From the NCBI RefSeq assembly GCF_028416575.1, contig NZ_JAMQKB010000027.1, positions 1 through 34,815 on the forward strand: a DNA stretch of 34,815 bases, given 5' to 3'. The notes beneath the pieces were generated by a model, which searched no databases, was not told where the DNA came from, and saw nothing but the letters and a program-made list of their open reading frames with translations. This stretch comes from Terrihalobacillus insolitus (GTDB lineage: Bacteria; Bacillota; Bacilli; Bacillales; Amphibacillaceae). A program made the translations under genes and the position numbers. Below are positions 7,572 through 16,272 of the stretch, one piece after another (positions within the stretch are counted from its first letter, which is position 1; the number at the start of each line of letters is the position of its first letter).

Positions 7572-10500
7572 CTACAGCTTCACATTATGCATCCCTTGCA
7601 AGAATTCCTCCACTAAATCGTAACGATTAGCATACGTTTTTTTGTCTATTTGAAAAACGATTTTCAGTTTATTACCTTCTGTTCCTAATTGGATCATTCG
7701 GCCATATTTGTTGGCGTATTCAAATAATTTGGCGCCATCAATTTGTTTGCTTGCTTCTTCTTCCATCCGTAATTCAACTTTTCCTTTTTTCTCACGAATC
7801 AATTCGATTCGTTCATTCTTTGCATACATTTTTAATGCCGACACATGGAATAAATTAGACACTTCTTCAGGAAAGTCTCCAAACCGATCAATGAGTTCTT
7901 CCTGTAATTCCTGTATATCTGTTTGGGATTCAATTGCTTGAAAACGTTTATACATGTCGATCTTTTGTTTTCCATCCTCTATATATGTTTCCGGTAAATA
8001 GGCATCCAAATCAAGTAATAGTTCTACTTCAAACGGTTTCGTTTCCTCAATTGTCTTTCCCGTCTTTCTTGCGTCAATCGCATCTTTTAACATTTTCGAG
8101 TACAGGTCAAACCCAACCGAATCAATAAACCCGTGTTGTTGCGCTCCTAAAAGGTTTCCAGTTCCTCTAATAGATAAATCCCGCATTGCTATTTTGAATC
8201 CAGAACCAAGCTCTGTAAATTCCTTAATTGCTTGTAACCTTTTTTCGGCAACCTCTGACAACACCTTATCGGCTTGATAGGTAAAGTATGCGTAGGCAAC
8301 ACGATTAGACCTACCAACTCTTCCCCTTAATTGATACAACTGACTCAAGCCCATTCGATCTGCATCGTAGACAATGAGTGTGTTCACATTCGGAATATCT
8401 ACACCTGTCTCAATAATCGTCGTACTAACTAAGACATCAAATTCACCCTCTAAAAAAGAAAACATGACATTTTCAAGCTCCGTCTCATTCATTTGACCAT
8501 GCGCAAATGCCACACGAGCATCTTCAACTAATGTGGAAATTTCTCGTGCCATTCGTTCTATATTATCGACCCGATTAAACAGGAAAAACACTTGCCCCCC
8601 TCTAGCCATCTCTCTTTCAATAGCTTCACGAATAAGGATCGGATTGTATTCCAAAACATACGTTTGGATCGGGAATCTGTTTTCAGGAGGTGTTTCAATG
8701 ACAGAAAGATCCCGGACACCGAGCATGGACATGTGTAATGTTCTTGGTATGGGTGTTGCAGTTAAAGTCAAAACATCTACATTTGTTTTTAGCTGTTTTA
8801 TCTTTTCCTTATGTTTTACACCAAATCGTTGCTCTTCATCTACAATCAAAAGGCCTAGATCCTTATACCTTACATCCTTTGATAATAGCCGGTGGGTTCC
8901 TATAACAATATCTACTAGCCCTTTCTTTAGATCATTAATTGTGTCGGTTTGCTGTTTCTTCGTACGGAAGCGGCTTAGGAGTCCAACAGATACTGGATAA
9001 TTTTGAAATCTTTCTATAATTGTCTCATAGTGCTGCTGAGCCAATATCGTAGTTGGAACTAATATGGCAACTTGTTTCCCATCCGCAACTGCTTTAAATG
9101 CTGCACGTAGCGCAACTTCTGTTTTGCCATAACCAACATCCCCACACAAAAGACGATCCATCGGTTTAATTTGTTCCATATCCTTTTTTATTTCCTCAAT
9201 ACAACGCAGTTGATCCTCTGTTTCTTGATAAGGAAAAGCTGCCTCAAACTCTTGCTGCATTTCTGTTGTCTCAGAAAACGCATAGCCTTTTGCTGCTTCT
9301 CTTTCAGCATAGAGCTTGGTTAAATCTTCTGCCATATCTTCAACAGACGATTGTACCTTTCTTTTTACTTTCTTCCATTCACTTCCACCAAGCTTGTAAA
9401 GTTTTGGCTCCTTACCTTCTGAGGCAACATATTTTTGCACTAAGTCAATTTGATCAATTGGTACAAAAAGCTTGTCATCCCCCGAATACCGAATAAGCAT
9501 AAAATCTTTATGAAGCCCTTTTACTTCAAGGGTTTCAATTCCTATATATTTACCAATACCGTGGTTGGTATGAACAACGTAATCACCTATCTTTAATTCT
9601 TGATAGTTTTTGATTCTTTCCGCATTCGATATTTTTTGTTTTCGCTTAGGTCTAGATGTACTTTTTTTGAATAATTCATTCTCTGTCAATACGGCTAGCT
9701 TATGCATAGGTAATTCAAATCCACTACTTATACTATCTATCATAATGGTCGGTGTTTTTGTTGGTAGACGAATCTCATCACTTGAAATAACAGAGTCCAT
9801 CCCATAATCTTCTAATACAGACGCAATCTTTTCTGCTCTGTTTTTATTTGGTGCCATTATGATGATCGAGTAGTCACCCTTTTTCCATCTGTTTACTTCA
9901 TTTTGAAGCAAATTCATTTGGCCATGAAACTGTTGCATCGCACGACAGGACATATTTACGATGTTTTGAGGGTTGGTGTTCGAAATATGCCTTAAAAAGA
10001 CAGAAAGATATAACCTTGGCTGCTCCATTTTCTCCCAAACATCATGCCAATCATAGGATATCGATAAATCACGAACAATTTGATTGGATGCGAGCATACT
10101 GTGATACCATTCTGCTTCTTCTCCATCAAGATTGGTCGCTGTTTCCTGAATACGGCTCATTTCATCTAAAATGATCAGACCATCCTTTGGCAGGTAATCT
10201 AATAAACTAGCAGGACGATCATAGAAGTAATCAATATATTTATACATTTCTTGAAAGTGTTCTTTTTGTTTAATGCGTTCTAAATCATAACCAATCTTCT
10301 CTACTAGTATCTCTTTATGTTCTTTCTTTTTTATTTTTTTTAAAGAAGCAGCTAAGGCTTCTTCTAATCGTTGTGCCCCTTTAGCCATATCCTGCTCATT
10401 TAACAGTAACTCCGTAGCTGGTCCAACCGTAATGGTATCGACCTTTTCTAACGACCGCTGACTTTCCGGATCAAAATAACGAATCGAATCAACCTCGTTA

Positions 10501-11093
10501 TCAAAGAGTTCCACTCGAATCGGGTTTGATTCGGTGAGTGGATAAATATCCATGATTCCACCACGAACACTGAATTCCCCAGGAGTAGCCACCATTTCAG
10601 TACGTTCATATCCCATGTCAATAAAACTAGAAAGATAATTTTCTATGTTGATTTCCTCATTTAATCGAAAAGAAAGCTGGTAATGATCCCAATAAGAAGG
10701 GGGTGGTAGAATTCGTTTAAGGGCAGCAACAGGAGCAATTAAAATGCCATTCCCTTTTTCTTTCCATTTAGTAAGTGCCTCCATACGTTGACTTTTAAGC
10801 TCTGGACTAGCAACAGAAATTTCTGATGCAATAAGTTCATTTACTGGATAAAGATATACGTCACCATGATCTACCATTTCCGATATGTCATCATACAATT
10901 GCTGTGCTTGCATAAGCTGATGCGTTACTAACAGAACTGGTTTATGTATGGACTCACTTATAAGTGAAGCTAACAATCCTCTTGCAGATCCAGACAACCC
11001 AGAAACAAGCTGCTCTTTTAACCCAGAGGATACCCCTGCTAGGATTGAATGGATATCGTCTTTTGTTTTTAAATAGTCTTTAATGCCTTGCAT
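7572..11093 (-). CDS. mfd: Transcription-repair coupling factor Mfd
   Basis: A 1173-residue protein (1177 in B. subtilis). Mfd removes RNA polymerase stalled at DNA lesions and recruits UvrA. Order of parts: UvrB-homology region (residues about 1-340; VRGGIMDIYPLTESNPIRVE), an RNA-polymerase-interaction CarD-like domain near 490-560 (IGDYVVHTNHGIGKY), a RecG-type helicase core with Walker A GDVGYGKTEVA, box DEEQRFG and TATPIPRT, the helicase motif RGRVGRS, and the C-terminal TRCF domain. The ribosome site is unusual: only a run of seven G before TATT-ATG. Beyond its role in repair, B. subtilis Mfd also affects catabolite repression and mutagenesis. Confidence 0.97.
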   Translation of the reverse strand: MQGIKDYLKTKDDIHSILAGVSSGLKEQLVSGLSGSARGLLASLISESIHKPVLLVTHQLMQAQQLYDDISEMVDHGDVYLYPVNELIASEISVASPELKSQRMEALTKWKEKGNGILIAPVAALKRILPPPSYWDHYQLSFRLNEEINIENYLSSFIDMGYERTEMVATPGEFSVRGGIMDIYPLTESNPIRVELFDNEVDSIRYFDPESQRSLEKVDTITVGPATELLLNEQDMAKGAQRLEEALAASLKKIKKKEHKEILVEKIGYDLERIKQKEHFQEMYKYIDYFYDRPASLLDYLPKDGLIILDEMSRIQETATNLDGEEAEWYHSMLASNQIVRDLSISYDWHDVWEKMEQPRLYLSVFLRHISNTNPQNIVNMSCRAMQQFHGQMNLLQNEVNRWKKGDYSIIIMAPNKNRAEKIASVLEDYGMDSVISSDEIRLPTKTPTIMIDSISSGFELPMHKLAVLTENELFKKSTSRPKRKQKISNAERIKNYQELKIGDYVVHTNHGIGKYIGIETLEVKGLHKDFMLIRYSGDDKLFVPIDQIDLVQKYVASEGKEPKLYKLGGSEWKKVKRKVQSSVEDMAEDLTKLYAEREAAKGYAFSETTEMQQEFEAAFPYQETEDQLRCIEEIKKDMEQIKPMDRLLCGDVGYGKTEVALRAAFKAVADGKQVAILVPTTILAQQHYETIIERFQNYPVSVGLLSRFRTKKQQTDTINDLKKGLVDIVIGTHRLLSKDVRYKDLGLLIVDEEQRFGVKHKEKIKQLKTNVDVLTLTATPIPRTLHMSMLGVRDLSVIETPPENRFPIQTYVLEYNPILIREAIEREMARGGQVFFLFNRVDNIERMAREISTLVEDARVAFAHGQMNETELENVMFSFLEGEFDVLVSTTIIETGVDIPNVNTLIVYDADRMGLSQLYQLRGRVGRSNRVAYAYFTYQADKVLSEVAEKRLQAIKEFTELGSGFKIAMRDLSIRGTGNLLGAQQHGFIDSVGFDLYSKMLKDAIDARKTGKTIEETKPFEVELLLDLDAYLPETYIEDGKQKIDMYKRFQAIESQTDIQELQEELIDRFGDFPEEVSNLFHVSALKMYAKNERIELIREKKGKVELRMEEEASKQIDGAKLFEYANKYGRMIQLGTEGNKLKIVFQIDKKTYANRYDLVEEFLQGMHNVKL

Positions 11094-11310
11094 AATACCC
11101 CCCCATTATGTCATCTAAAATTGTCGAAACCACCCATGTGTGGAGGCATAGGACTTTTCATTTCGCACGCCTCTAAATCATATCACCATTAGAGAGACGT
11201 TTCCACCGCATAATTGACCTTACAATTACAAATATTGTGATCTTTTGTTACACTCTTGCATCGACTAGGATCTCACAAGAATGCAAAGTTATCCTTTTTT
11301 ATCTTCGTAC
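11094..11310. other. Intergenic region upstream of mfd
   Basis: No gene is visible between mfd and the fin terminator. There is a GAGGC/GCCTC inverted repeat (about 11143-11174) and a single perfect Spo0A-box 7-mer TGTCGAA at 11122-11128, both possibly chance. No convincing SigA promoter stands out. Confidence 0.4.
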
Positions 11311-11340
11311 AAAAATGCTTTGGCAACCGCCAAAGCTTTT
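11311..11340 (-). terminator. Terminator of fin
   Basis: Stem GCTTTGGC / GCCAAAGC around a four-base loop, followed on the minus strand by ATTTTTG. It lies about 57 bases after the fin stop, beyond a repeat copy. Confidence 0.75.
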
Positions 11341-11342
11341 AA

Positions 11343-11397
11343 GTACGTGTTCAAAAAGTAGCCGCTTATCTATTGGTGACTTATTGAACATCCTTTT
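11343..11397 (+). repeat. Interspersed palindromic repeat, copy 3
   Basis: Left end TACGTGTTCAAAAAGT, right end GACTTATTGAACATCCTTTT. The core GCCGCTTATCTATTGGTGAC matches the core of copy 7 (GCAGCTTATCAATTGATGAC) at most positions. The right end touches the stop codon of fin. Confidence 0.65.
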
Positions 11398-11627
11398 TAA
11401 TGGATAAAATAATCTAGTTCATGGTAATGCGGGTTTTGTTCTAATGCATCCTGACAATTCTCACAAGTGACTTTCATATGTACGTCACCATTATGTTGAT
11501 AGTTTATCATTTCTTTTCTTTCTTCTGGTGAAAGTTGATCCCAGCCTAATTTTTTTGTGTCCACAACATCTTCTGTTATTTGGCCAATCGTTTGATTACA
11601 ATGTTTACACTGATAAATAACCGCCAT
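11397..11627 (-). CDS. fin: Anti-sigma-F factor Fin (YabK)
   Basis: A 76-residue protein, identical in length to B. subtilis Fin. Fin binds SigF or core polymerase in the forespore and turns off SigF at the switch to SigG. Two zinc-binding pairs, C7-x2-C10 and C55-x2-C58, and the conserved stretch NGDVHMKVTCENC...NPHYHELDYFI are present. GAGGAGG precedes the ATG. A SigF promoter lies just upstream, as expected for a feedback inhibitor of SigF. The next gene, mfd, is separated by a terminator. Confidence 0.95.
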   Translation of the reverse strand: MAVIYQCKHCNQTIGQITEDVVDTKKLGWDQLSPEERKEMINYQHNGDVHMKVTCENCQDALEQNPHYHELDYFIH

Positions 11628-11662
11628 CTATAAAATCCTCCTCGAACATAATAAATCGTTTT

Positions 11663-11692
11663 TATTTTGTCCAAGTCGGAGGCTATTTATAC
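11663..11692 (-). promoter_or_regulatory. SigF promoter of fin
   Basis: GTATA (11688-11692), 15 bases, then GGACAAAATA (11663-11672), close to the SigF/SigG pattern GYATA-N15-GGNRANANTR with one mismatch. It lies about 40 bases before the fin start codon. Confidence 0.6.
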
Positions 11693-11743
11693 TCATTAGC
11701 CAACTTATAAGTAAGTGTTAGAGGTTGTTAGAAAAGATATGTA

Positions 11744-12304
11744 TTATTGATTGAAATCATTCATTACCTGCTGAAAGGGATTTTGAAACCAAGCTTCACA
11801 AGAATCTGCTGCTTTATCTATACTGGTGCGCGCTGCTTCCTGTTCTTCTTTCGAAAAAGATTCTAATACATAATCTACTACTGGTTTTGGTGTTGTTGGT
11901 CTTCCAATTCCAACCCTTATTCGCTTAAAATCCTTTGTGCCTAAGTGGTTGATTATGTTTCGAATTCCATTATGACCACCGTGGCCACCCTTTTGTCGTA
12001 ACCGGATTTTTCCGGGTGGTAAATCTAAATCGTCGTAAATAACCACTATTTCACTAATGTCAATGTCGTAGTAATCCATTAATGGTCGTAAAGCTTCACC
12101 AGATAAATTCATATATGTTTGTGGCTCTAATAATAGAACCTTTTCTCCATTAAAAGATTCGTGAGCATATAATCCATTATATTTTCTTTTGTTAAGCTTC
12201 CAATTGTTCCTCCTGGCAAGTTCATCTATAACCATAAAGCCTACATTATGTCGCGTTTGCTTGAATTTATTCCCAGGGTTTCCTAACCCAACGAAACATT
12301 TCAT
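11744..12304 (-). CDS. pth: Peptidyl-tRNA hydrolase (SpoVC)
   Basis: A 186-residue enzyme (188 in B. subtilis SpoVC) that frees tRNA from peptidyl-tRNA dropped by ribosomes. Family hallmarks are [20 protein letters not shown] (with the catalytic His in RHNVG), [22 protein letters not shown] and [13 protein letters not shown] chose the ATG at 12304 (MKCFVGLGN); an in-frame GTG at 12331 has no ribosome site and lies next to a repeat end. The ribosome site before 12304 is weak. It lies downstream of ctc beyond a terminator, so an own promoter or read-through is needed. Confidence 0.95.
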   Translation of the reverse strand: MKCFVGLGNPGNKFKQTRHNVGFMVIDELARRNNWKLNKRKYNGLYAHESFNGEKVLLLEPQTYMNLSGEALRPLMDYYDIDISEIVVIYDDLDLPPGKIRLRQKGGHGGHNGIRNIINHLGTKDFKRIRVGIGRPTTPKPVVDYVLESFSKEEQEAARTSIDKAADSCEAWFQNPFQQVMNDFNQ

Positions 12305-12331
12305 CCGATCACGTCTTTCTTTATTTATCAC

Positions 12332-12350
12332 TTATAGTGCGTGTTCAAAA
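12332..12350 (+). repeat. Interspersed palindromic repeat, one end only (copy 4)
   Basis: TTATAGTGCGTGTTCAAAA, the left terminus of the family, without a recognisable right terminus. It lies between the ctc terminator and pth. Confidence 0.5.
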
Positions 12351-12357
12351 TACACAT

Positions 12358-12388
12358 GAAAAAGGACGCAACAAAGCTGCTACGCCCC
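12358..12388 (-). terminator. Terminator of ctc
   Basis: On the minus strand GGGCGTAGC - AGCTTT - GTTGCGTCC (nine pairs, three wobbles) followed by TTTTTC, just after the ctc stop. Confidence 0.75.
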
Positions 12389-12397
12389 CCTACTTAA

Positions 12398-13027
12398 CTA
12401 CTCTTCTTCTGCTTTGTCTTCTCCTACTACTTCAGGTTCTTCTTGTTCACCTTCATTAGAAGCTTCTTCTGTACCAGTATCAGGAGCAAGAACAGATGCA
12501 ATGGTTGTACTCTCTTCTTCTACTACTTCATATTTGTTGCTTTCCTTTAGATCTGCGACTGTGATACTATCTCCAATCGCTAGTTCGGAGACATCTATTT
12601 TTATTTCTTCTGGTATATCACGCGGCTTAGCTCTTACAGCCAAGTTATGTAATGGCTGCTGTAATACGCCACCATCTTTAACACCTTGTGCTTCTCCATC
12701 TAAGTGGATTGGCACCTCTACATCCATTTCTCTAGACATGTTTACAACATAAAAATCCGCGTGTAAAAGCTCGTCCTTGATTGGATCAATTTGGTAGTCA
12801 TGTAACATGACATCAACATTAGATTCCCCTTCTACACGTAAGGAAATAATCGCATTTCTGCCTTCATCTCTTACTGTTTTGAGTAATTCCATGCTGTTCA
12901 CTGTAATAGCCTTCGGATCCTTAGCTTTTCCATAAACAATTGCTGGGATCTTTCCTGCGCTTCTAATAAGCTTTGTGTAAGATCTTTTTAAGTCCTGTCG
13001 CTGATTTGCTTTGAGTTCTATTGCCAC
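12398..13027 (-). CDS. ctc: General stress protein Ctc, L25/TL5-type 5S rRNA-binding ribosomal protein
   Basis: A protein of about 209 residues of the bL25 (Ctc/TL5) family, which binds 5S rRNA in the 50S subunit. The N-terminal L25 domain (residues 1-95) contains GKIPAIVYGK. The C-terminal TL5 domain (about 95-180) contains HADFYVVNM and GGVLQQPLHNLAVRAKP, and a Glu-rich acidic tail follows. I chose the GTG at 13027, nine bases from GGAGG; in-frame GTG/ATG codons at 13036/13033 lie too close to it. In B. subtilis ctc is a classic SigB stress gene, and a SigB-like promoter is visible here. It follows prs. Confidence 0.93.
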   Translation of the reverse strand: MAIELKANQRQDLKRSYTKLIRSAGKIPAIVYGKAKDPKAITVNSMELLKTVRDEGRNAIISLRVEGESNVDVMLHDYQIDPIKDELLHADFYVVNMSREMDVEVPIHLDGEAQGVKDGGVLQQPLHNLAVRAKPRDIPEEIKIDVSELAIGDSITVADLKESNKYEVVEEESTTIASVLAPDTGTEEASNEGEQEEPEVVGEDKAEEE

Positions 13028-13071
13028 ATTCATCACCCTCCACCTAAAATTAAATACATATTATTATTATA

Positions 13072-13097
13072 TTTCCCTGTTACTGGTGAAAGTAAAC
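13072..13097 (-). promoter_or_regulatory. SigB-like promoter of ctc
   Basis: GTTTAC (13092-13097), 14 bases, GGGAAA (13072-13077), against the SigB pattern GTTTAA-N12-15-GGGWAW. It sits in the prs-ctc gap, where B. subtilis ctc carries its SigB promoter. Confidence 0.6.
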
Positions 13098-13150
13098 CTT
13101 TTCTTTATTTGTGTGATATATACTCAAAATGACAATCTTGTAAACACATT

Positions 13151-14104
13151 TTAATCAAATAGTATGCTAACAGACTTACGTTCATGAACACGGATTATCG
13201 CTTCACTAATAAGTGGAGCAACTGATAATTGTCTTACTTTATCTATTTTCTTTTCTTCTTTAAGTGGAATACTATTGGTTACAACTAATTCCTTTATTTT
13301 AGAATGTTGAATTCTCTCAATTGCTGGCCCCGACAATACTGGATGTGTACAACATGCATAGACTTCCTCTGCACCATTCTCTACTAACGCATTTGCAGCT
13401 AGTGTAATGGTTCCTGCTGTGTCAATAATATCATCAATCAGAATAGCCGTTTTTCCTTCGATGTGGCCTACTATATTCATTACCTCTGCGACATTTGGAC
13501 GCGGTCTTCTTTTGTCTATTATCGCGATTGGTGCCTTTAACCGATCTGCCATTTGACGAGCCCTTACTACACCACCATGATCAGGAGACACCACAACGAT
13601 GTCTTCAAGACCTTTCTCATCAAAGTAGTCGGACAGAATTGGTACTCCTACTAACTGGTCTACTGGGATATCGAAAAAACCCTGTATCTGTGGAGCATGT
13701 AAATCTAAGGAAATAACGCGTGATGCTCCTGCTGTTTGTATTAAATCAGCTACAAGTTTTGCTGTAATAGGTTCTCGTGCTCTTGCTTTACGATCTTGAC
13801 GAGCATAGCCATAGTATGGAATGACAACGTTGATTGTCCCAGCGGATGCCCGTTTTAATGCGTCCACCATAATTAGAAGTTCCATTAGGTGTTGATTGAC
13901 GGGTTCACTAGTAGATTGAACGACAAAAACGTCACAACCTCGAATACTTTCCTCAATATTAATTTGCACTTCGCCATCACTAAACGTCGACACTGTACAC
14001 TTACCTAATTCTGTTCCAATGTTTTCAGCGATTGCTTTTGCAAGTGCGGGATTGGAGTTAAGTGTAAATACTTTTAAGGATGAATTTTTGTAACCAGTTG
14101 GCAT
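13151..14104 (-). CDS. prs: Ribose-phosphate pyrophosphokinase
   Basis: A 317-residue enzyme (317 in B. subtilis) that makes PRPP from ribose 5-phosphate and ATP for purine, pyrimidine, NAD, His and Trp synthesis. Visible motifs are [18 protein letters not shown] near the N-terminus, the flexible-loop region [20 protein letters not shown], and the PRPP-binding loop [13 protein letters not shown] near residue 220. GGAGG precedes the ATG. It starts three bases after the glmU stop, so the two form an operon, as in B. subtilis. Its product is the ligand of PurR, encoded nearby. Confidence 0.98.
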   Translation of the reverse strand: MPTGYKNSSLKVFTLNSNPALAKAIAENIGTELGKCTVSTFSDGEVQINIEESIRGCDVFVVQSTSEPVNQHLMELLIMVDALKRASAGTINVVIPYYGYARQDRKARAREPITAKLVADLIQTAGASRVISLDLHAPQIQGFFDIPVDQLVGVPILSDYFDEKGLEDIVVVSPDHGGVVRARQMADRLKAPIAIIDKRRPRPNVAEVMNIVGHIEGKTAILIDDIIDTAGTITLAANALVENGAEEVYACCTHPVLSGPAIERIQHSKIKELVVTNSIPLKEEKKIDKVRQLSVAPLISEAIIRVHERKSVSILFD

Positions 14105-14107
14105 TGG

Positions 14108-15499
14108 TTATGAACCTCCATTAGCTTTTTTTGCATTTTTCATCTTTTTTGCATATTCTTCCTTATTTGTCTGCCGAGCTCTCGCTATTGAAAGAGCCTC
14201 TCTTGGAACATCTTTAGTGATGGTTGACCCAGCAGCAACAAATGACCCTTCACCAATTGTAACTGGTGCAACTAGGTTAGCGTTGCAGCCGATAAACACA
14301 TCGTCTTCAATAGTTGTTACGTATTTATTTGCTCCATCATAGTTAACGGTAATGGTGCCACAACCTACATTCACATTAGAGCCAACCTCTGCATCACCAA
14401 TATAGCTTAAATGCGAAACTTTACTTTTATCTCCTATGGCTGTCTTTTTTATTTCTACAAAGTTTCCTATTTTTGCATCATTTCCTATTTTTGTCTGTGG
14501 TCTAATATGTGCATATGGACCGACCTGTACCCTTTGACCAATTACACTATTCGTTATAACACTTTGTTTTATAATAGAGTCAGACCCAATGATACAATCG
14601 GTAATTTCTGAGTTGGGTCCAATGATAGCACCCGATTTAATTTGTGTATTACCAGACAGAATACTACCAGGATGGATCGTAACGTCCTGATCGATGCCCA
14701 CACTAGGACTGATATATGTATGAACTGGGTCAATGAGGGAAACGCCATTTCTCATATGCTGATTATTGATTCTCTTTTTCATGCTTTGTTCTGCTTGTGA
14801 TAGTGCTATTCTATCATTTACTCCTAATGTTTCCTCAAAATCATCGGTTTGATAAGCGGTTACGATTTCCCCTTGATCTTTCAAGATTTCAATGACATCT
14901 GGTAAATAATATTCCCCTTGTGCATTGTCATTGGAAACTTCCTGCAAAGCTTGAAAAAGTGCACGATTATCAAAGCAATACGTACCAGTGTTTATCTCAT
15001 TAACATGCAATTCAACTTCACTTGCATCTTTATGCTCGACATTTTTCGCAACATGCCCAGCCTCATTCCGAATAACTCTTCCATAGCCCGTGGGATCAGG
15101 TGCTTTCGCTGTAAGAATTGTTGCAACCGCTCCTGCCTGGTCATGATGATTCAACAATGCTTGTAACGTTGCATTTGTAAGGAGCGGTGTGTCGCCGCAG
15201 ACTACAACTGTCGTACCTTCTTTATTACGCAGCAACTGCTCTGCTTGGAGAACAGCGTGACCAGTACCTAGTTGCTCCGCTTGAATGACAAATTGACTAT
15301 CGTTTTCAAGCTGATCTTTCACTTTTTCAGCACCAAAGCCGACGATCGTGATGATTTCTTCCAAATCCAGTTTCTTAAGCTGATCAACCACATGTTGAAC
15401 CATTGGTCGACCCATTACAGGATGTAAGACCTTATATAAACTAGACTTCATTCGAGTGCCCTGTCCTGCAGCAAGCACGACAGCGTAGCGTTTTTTCAT
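14108..15499 (-). CDS. glmU: Bifunctional UDP-GlcNAc pyrophosphorylase / glucosamine-1-phosphate acetyltransferase
   Basis: A 463-residue enzyme (456 in B. subtilis, also called GcaD) that acetylates glucosamine-1-phosphate and then makes UDP-GlcNAc for peptidoglycan and teichoic acids. Residues 1-230 are the nucleotidyltransferase domain, starting [20 protein letters not shown]. Residues 250-440 form a left-handed beta helix of hexapeptide repeats, with the acetyltransferase site near [13 protein letters not shown] and [15 protein letters not shown] stands 9 bases before the ATG. The long leader upstream holds a 10-bp inverted repeat and a repeat copy. Confidence 0.98.
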   Translation of the reverse strand: MKKRYAVVLAAGQGTRMKSSLYKVLHPVMGRPMVQHVVDQLKKLDLEEIITIVGFGAEKVKDQLENDSQFVIQAEQLGTGHAVLQAEQLLRNKEGTTVVVCGDTPLLTNATLQALLNHHDQAGAVATILTAKAPDPTGYGRVIRNEAGHVAKNVEHKDASEVELHVNEINTGTYCFDNRALFQALQEVSNDNAQGEYYLPDVIEILKDQGEIVTAYQTDDFEETLGVNDRIALSQAEQSMKKRINNQHMRNGVSLIDPVHTYISPSVGIDQDVTIHPGSILSGNTQIKSGAIIGPNSEITDCIIGSDSIIKQSVITNSVIGQRVQVGPYAHIRPQTKIGNDAKIGNFVEIKKTAIGDKSKVSHLSYIGDAEVGSNVNVGCGTITVNYDGANKYVTTIEDDVFIGCNANLVAPVTIGEGSFVAAGSTITKDVPREALSIARARQTNKEEYAKKMKNAKKANGGS

Positions 15500-15547
15500 G
15501 AAGCGAAACCCTCCATTTAATCATTCTAACTTATTGATTTTTTATCA

Positions 15548-15573
15548 TATAGGTGCGTGTTCAAAAAGTCACC
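15548..15573 (+). repeat. Interspersed palindromic repeat, one end only (copy 5)
   Basis: TATAGGTGCGTGTTCAAAAA followed by GTCACC: left terminus of the family, no clear right terminus. It sits about 50 bases upstream of glmU. Confidence 0.55.
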
Positions 15574-15638
15574 AGTAACGTTTCTTAATGATCAAAATAA
15601 AACTTTCATTATTTTCTATCCACTAATGAATATATCTT

Positions 15639-15712
15639 AAACAACCAATCATTTCAACTTCCACAATTGGAATTACGGATGACACTTTTAGGGAAAAACA
15701 TTTTGGTTGTTT
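15639..15712 (-). promoter_or_regulatory. Possible structured leader upstream of glmU
   Basis: AAACAACCAA (15639-15648) and TTGGTTGTTT (15703-15712) are a perfect 10-bp inverted repeat enclosing about 54 bases, which include a smaller hairpin TTCCA/TGGAA. On the plus strand the outer arm ends in seven T. The region lies between the spoVG terminator and glmU. It matches no riboswitch class I recognise, so function is open. The rest of the 325-base spoVG-glmU gap shows no gene. Confidence 0.3.
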
Positions 15713-15756
15713 TTTTAAACAAAATATGAAAAAATATTTTCTAGACTTTAAAGTAG

Positions 15757-15785
15757 AAAAAAAGCCTAATCATGGAAGATTAGAC
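15757..15785 (-). terminator. Terminator of spoVG
   Basis: On the minus strand GTCTAATC - TTCCAT - GATTAGGC followed by seven T, about 40 bases after the spoVG stop. Confidence 0.85.
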
Positions 15786-15825
15786 CCTAGGTGAGAAAGT
15801 AGCCTTATTTTGTTCAACACACATA

Positions 15826-16116
15826 TTAAGAAGCACCCGCTTCTTCGTATTCAACTTCCAAATCCCCCGCACGATTATACTCAGCAAGAACAGCATCTTG
15901 AATTTTCGCACGTGTATTGGAGTTAATGGGATGTGCAATATCCCGAAACTCACCGTCAGGAGTACGTTTTGAAGGCATTGCAACGAATAAACCGTTATTG
16001 CCATCAATTACACGTATGTCATGAATAACAAACTCCTGATCAAATGTAATAGAAGCGATTGCGCGCATTCTCCCCTCGGTATTAACGCGGCGTAATCTAA
16101 CGTCAGTCACTTCCAT
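15826..16116 (-). CDS. spoVG: Septation / regulatory protein SpoVG
   Basis: A 96-residue protein (97 in B. subtilis) of the SpoVG family, a small RNA- and DNA-binding regulator that affects asymmetric septation, capsule and virulence genes in Firmicutes. The highly conserved start [19 protein letters not shown] and the block [22 protein letters not shown] are present. GGGTGGTGAG precedes the ATG. A SigH-type promoter and an AT-rich upstream zone (AbrB repression in B. subtilis) are in place. The yabJ gene normally between purR and spoVG is missing; the gap is only about 156 bases. Confidence 0.97.
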   Translation of the reverse strand: MEVTDVRLRRVNTEGRMRAIASITFDQEFVIHDIRVIDGNNGLFVAMPSKRTPDGEFRDIAHPINSNTRAKIQDAVLAEYNRAGDLEVEYEEAGAS

Positions 16117-16155
16117 TATGTCTCACCACCCTTTCCCATAGAACTTATTACCAAT

Positions 16156-16182
16156 ATTCAACAAAACTATAAGAATTCCTGC
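16156..16182 (-). promoter_or_regulatory. SigH promoter of spoVG
   Basis: GCAGGAATT (16174-16182), about 12 bases, then TTGAAT with GAAT at 16156-16159, matching the SigH pattern RNAGGAWWW-N11/12-NNGAAT. B. subtilis spoVG is the reference SigH gene. Confidence 0.65.
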
Positions 16183-16272
16183 TTATTTTTAAAACTTTTT
16201 TCGAAAAATTGTCATAAATACAGAAAACCTATAATAATGCGTTGGTTATGGAAAGGTTCGTACGCCGGTTCG

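Noticed and set aside
11122..11128. Single perfect Spo0A box near mfd
   Set aside because: About four perfect 7-mers are expected by chance in the window; it is alone and not at a recognisable promoter.
15780..16007. Open frame of 75 codons on the minus strand overlapping spoVG
   Set aside because: It lies in another frame of the well-conserved spoVG and its terminator; no ribosome site and no family resemblance.
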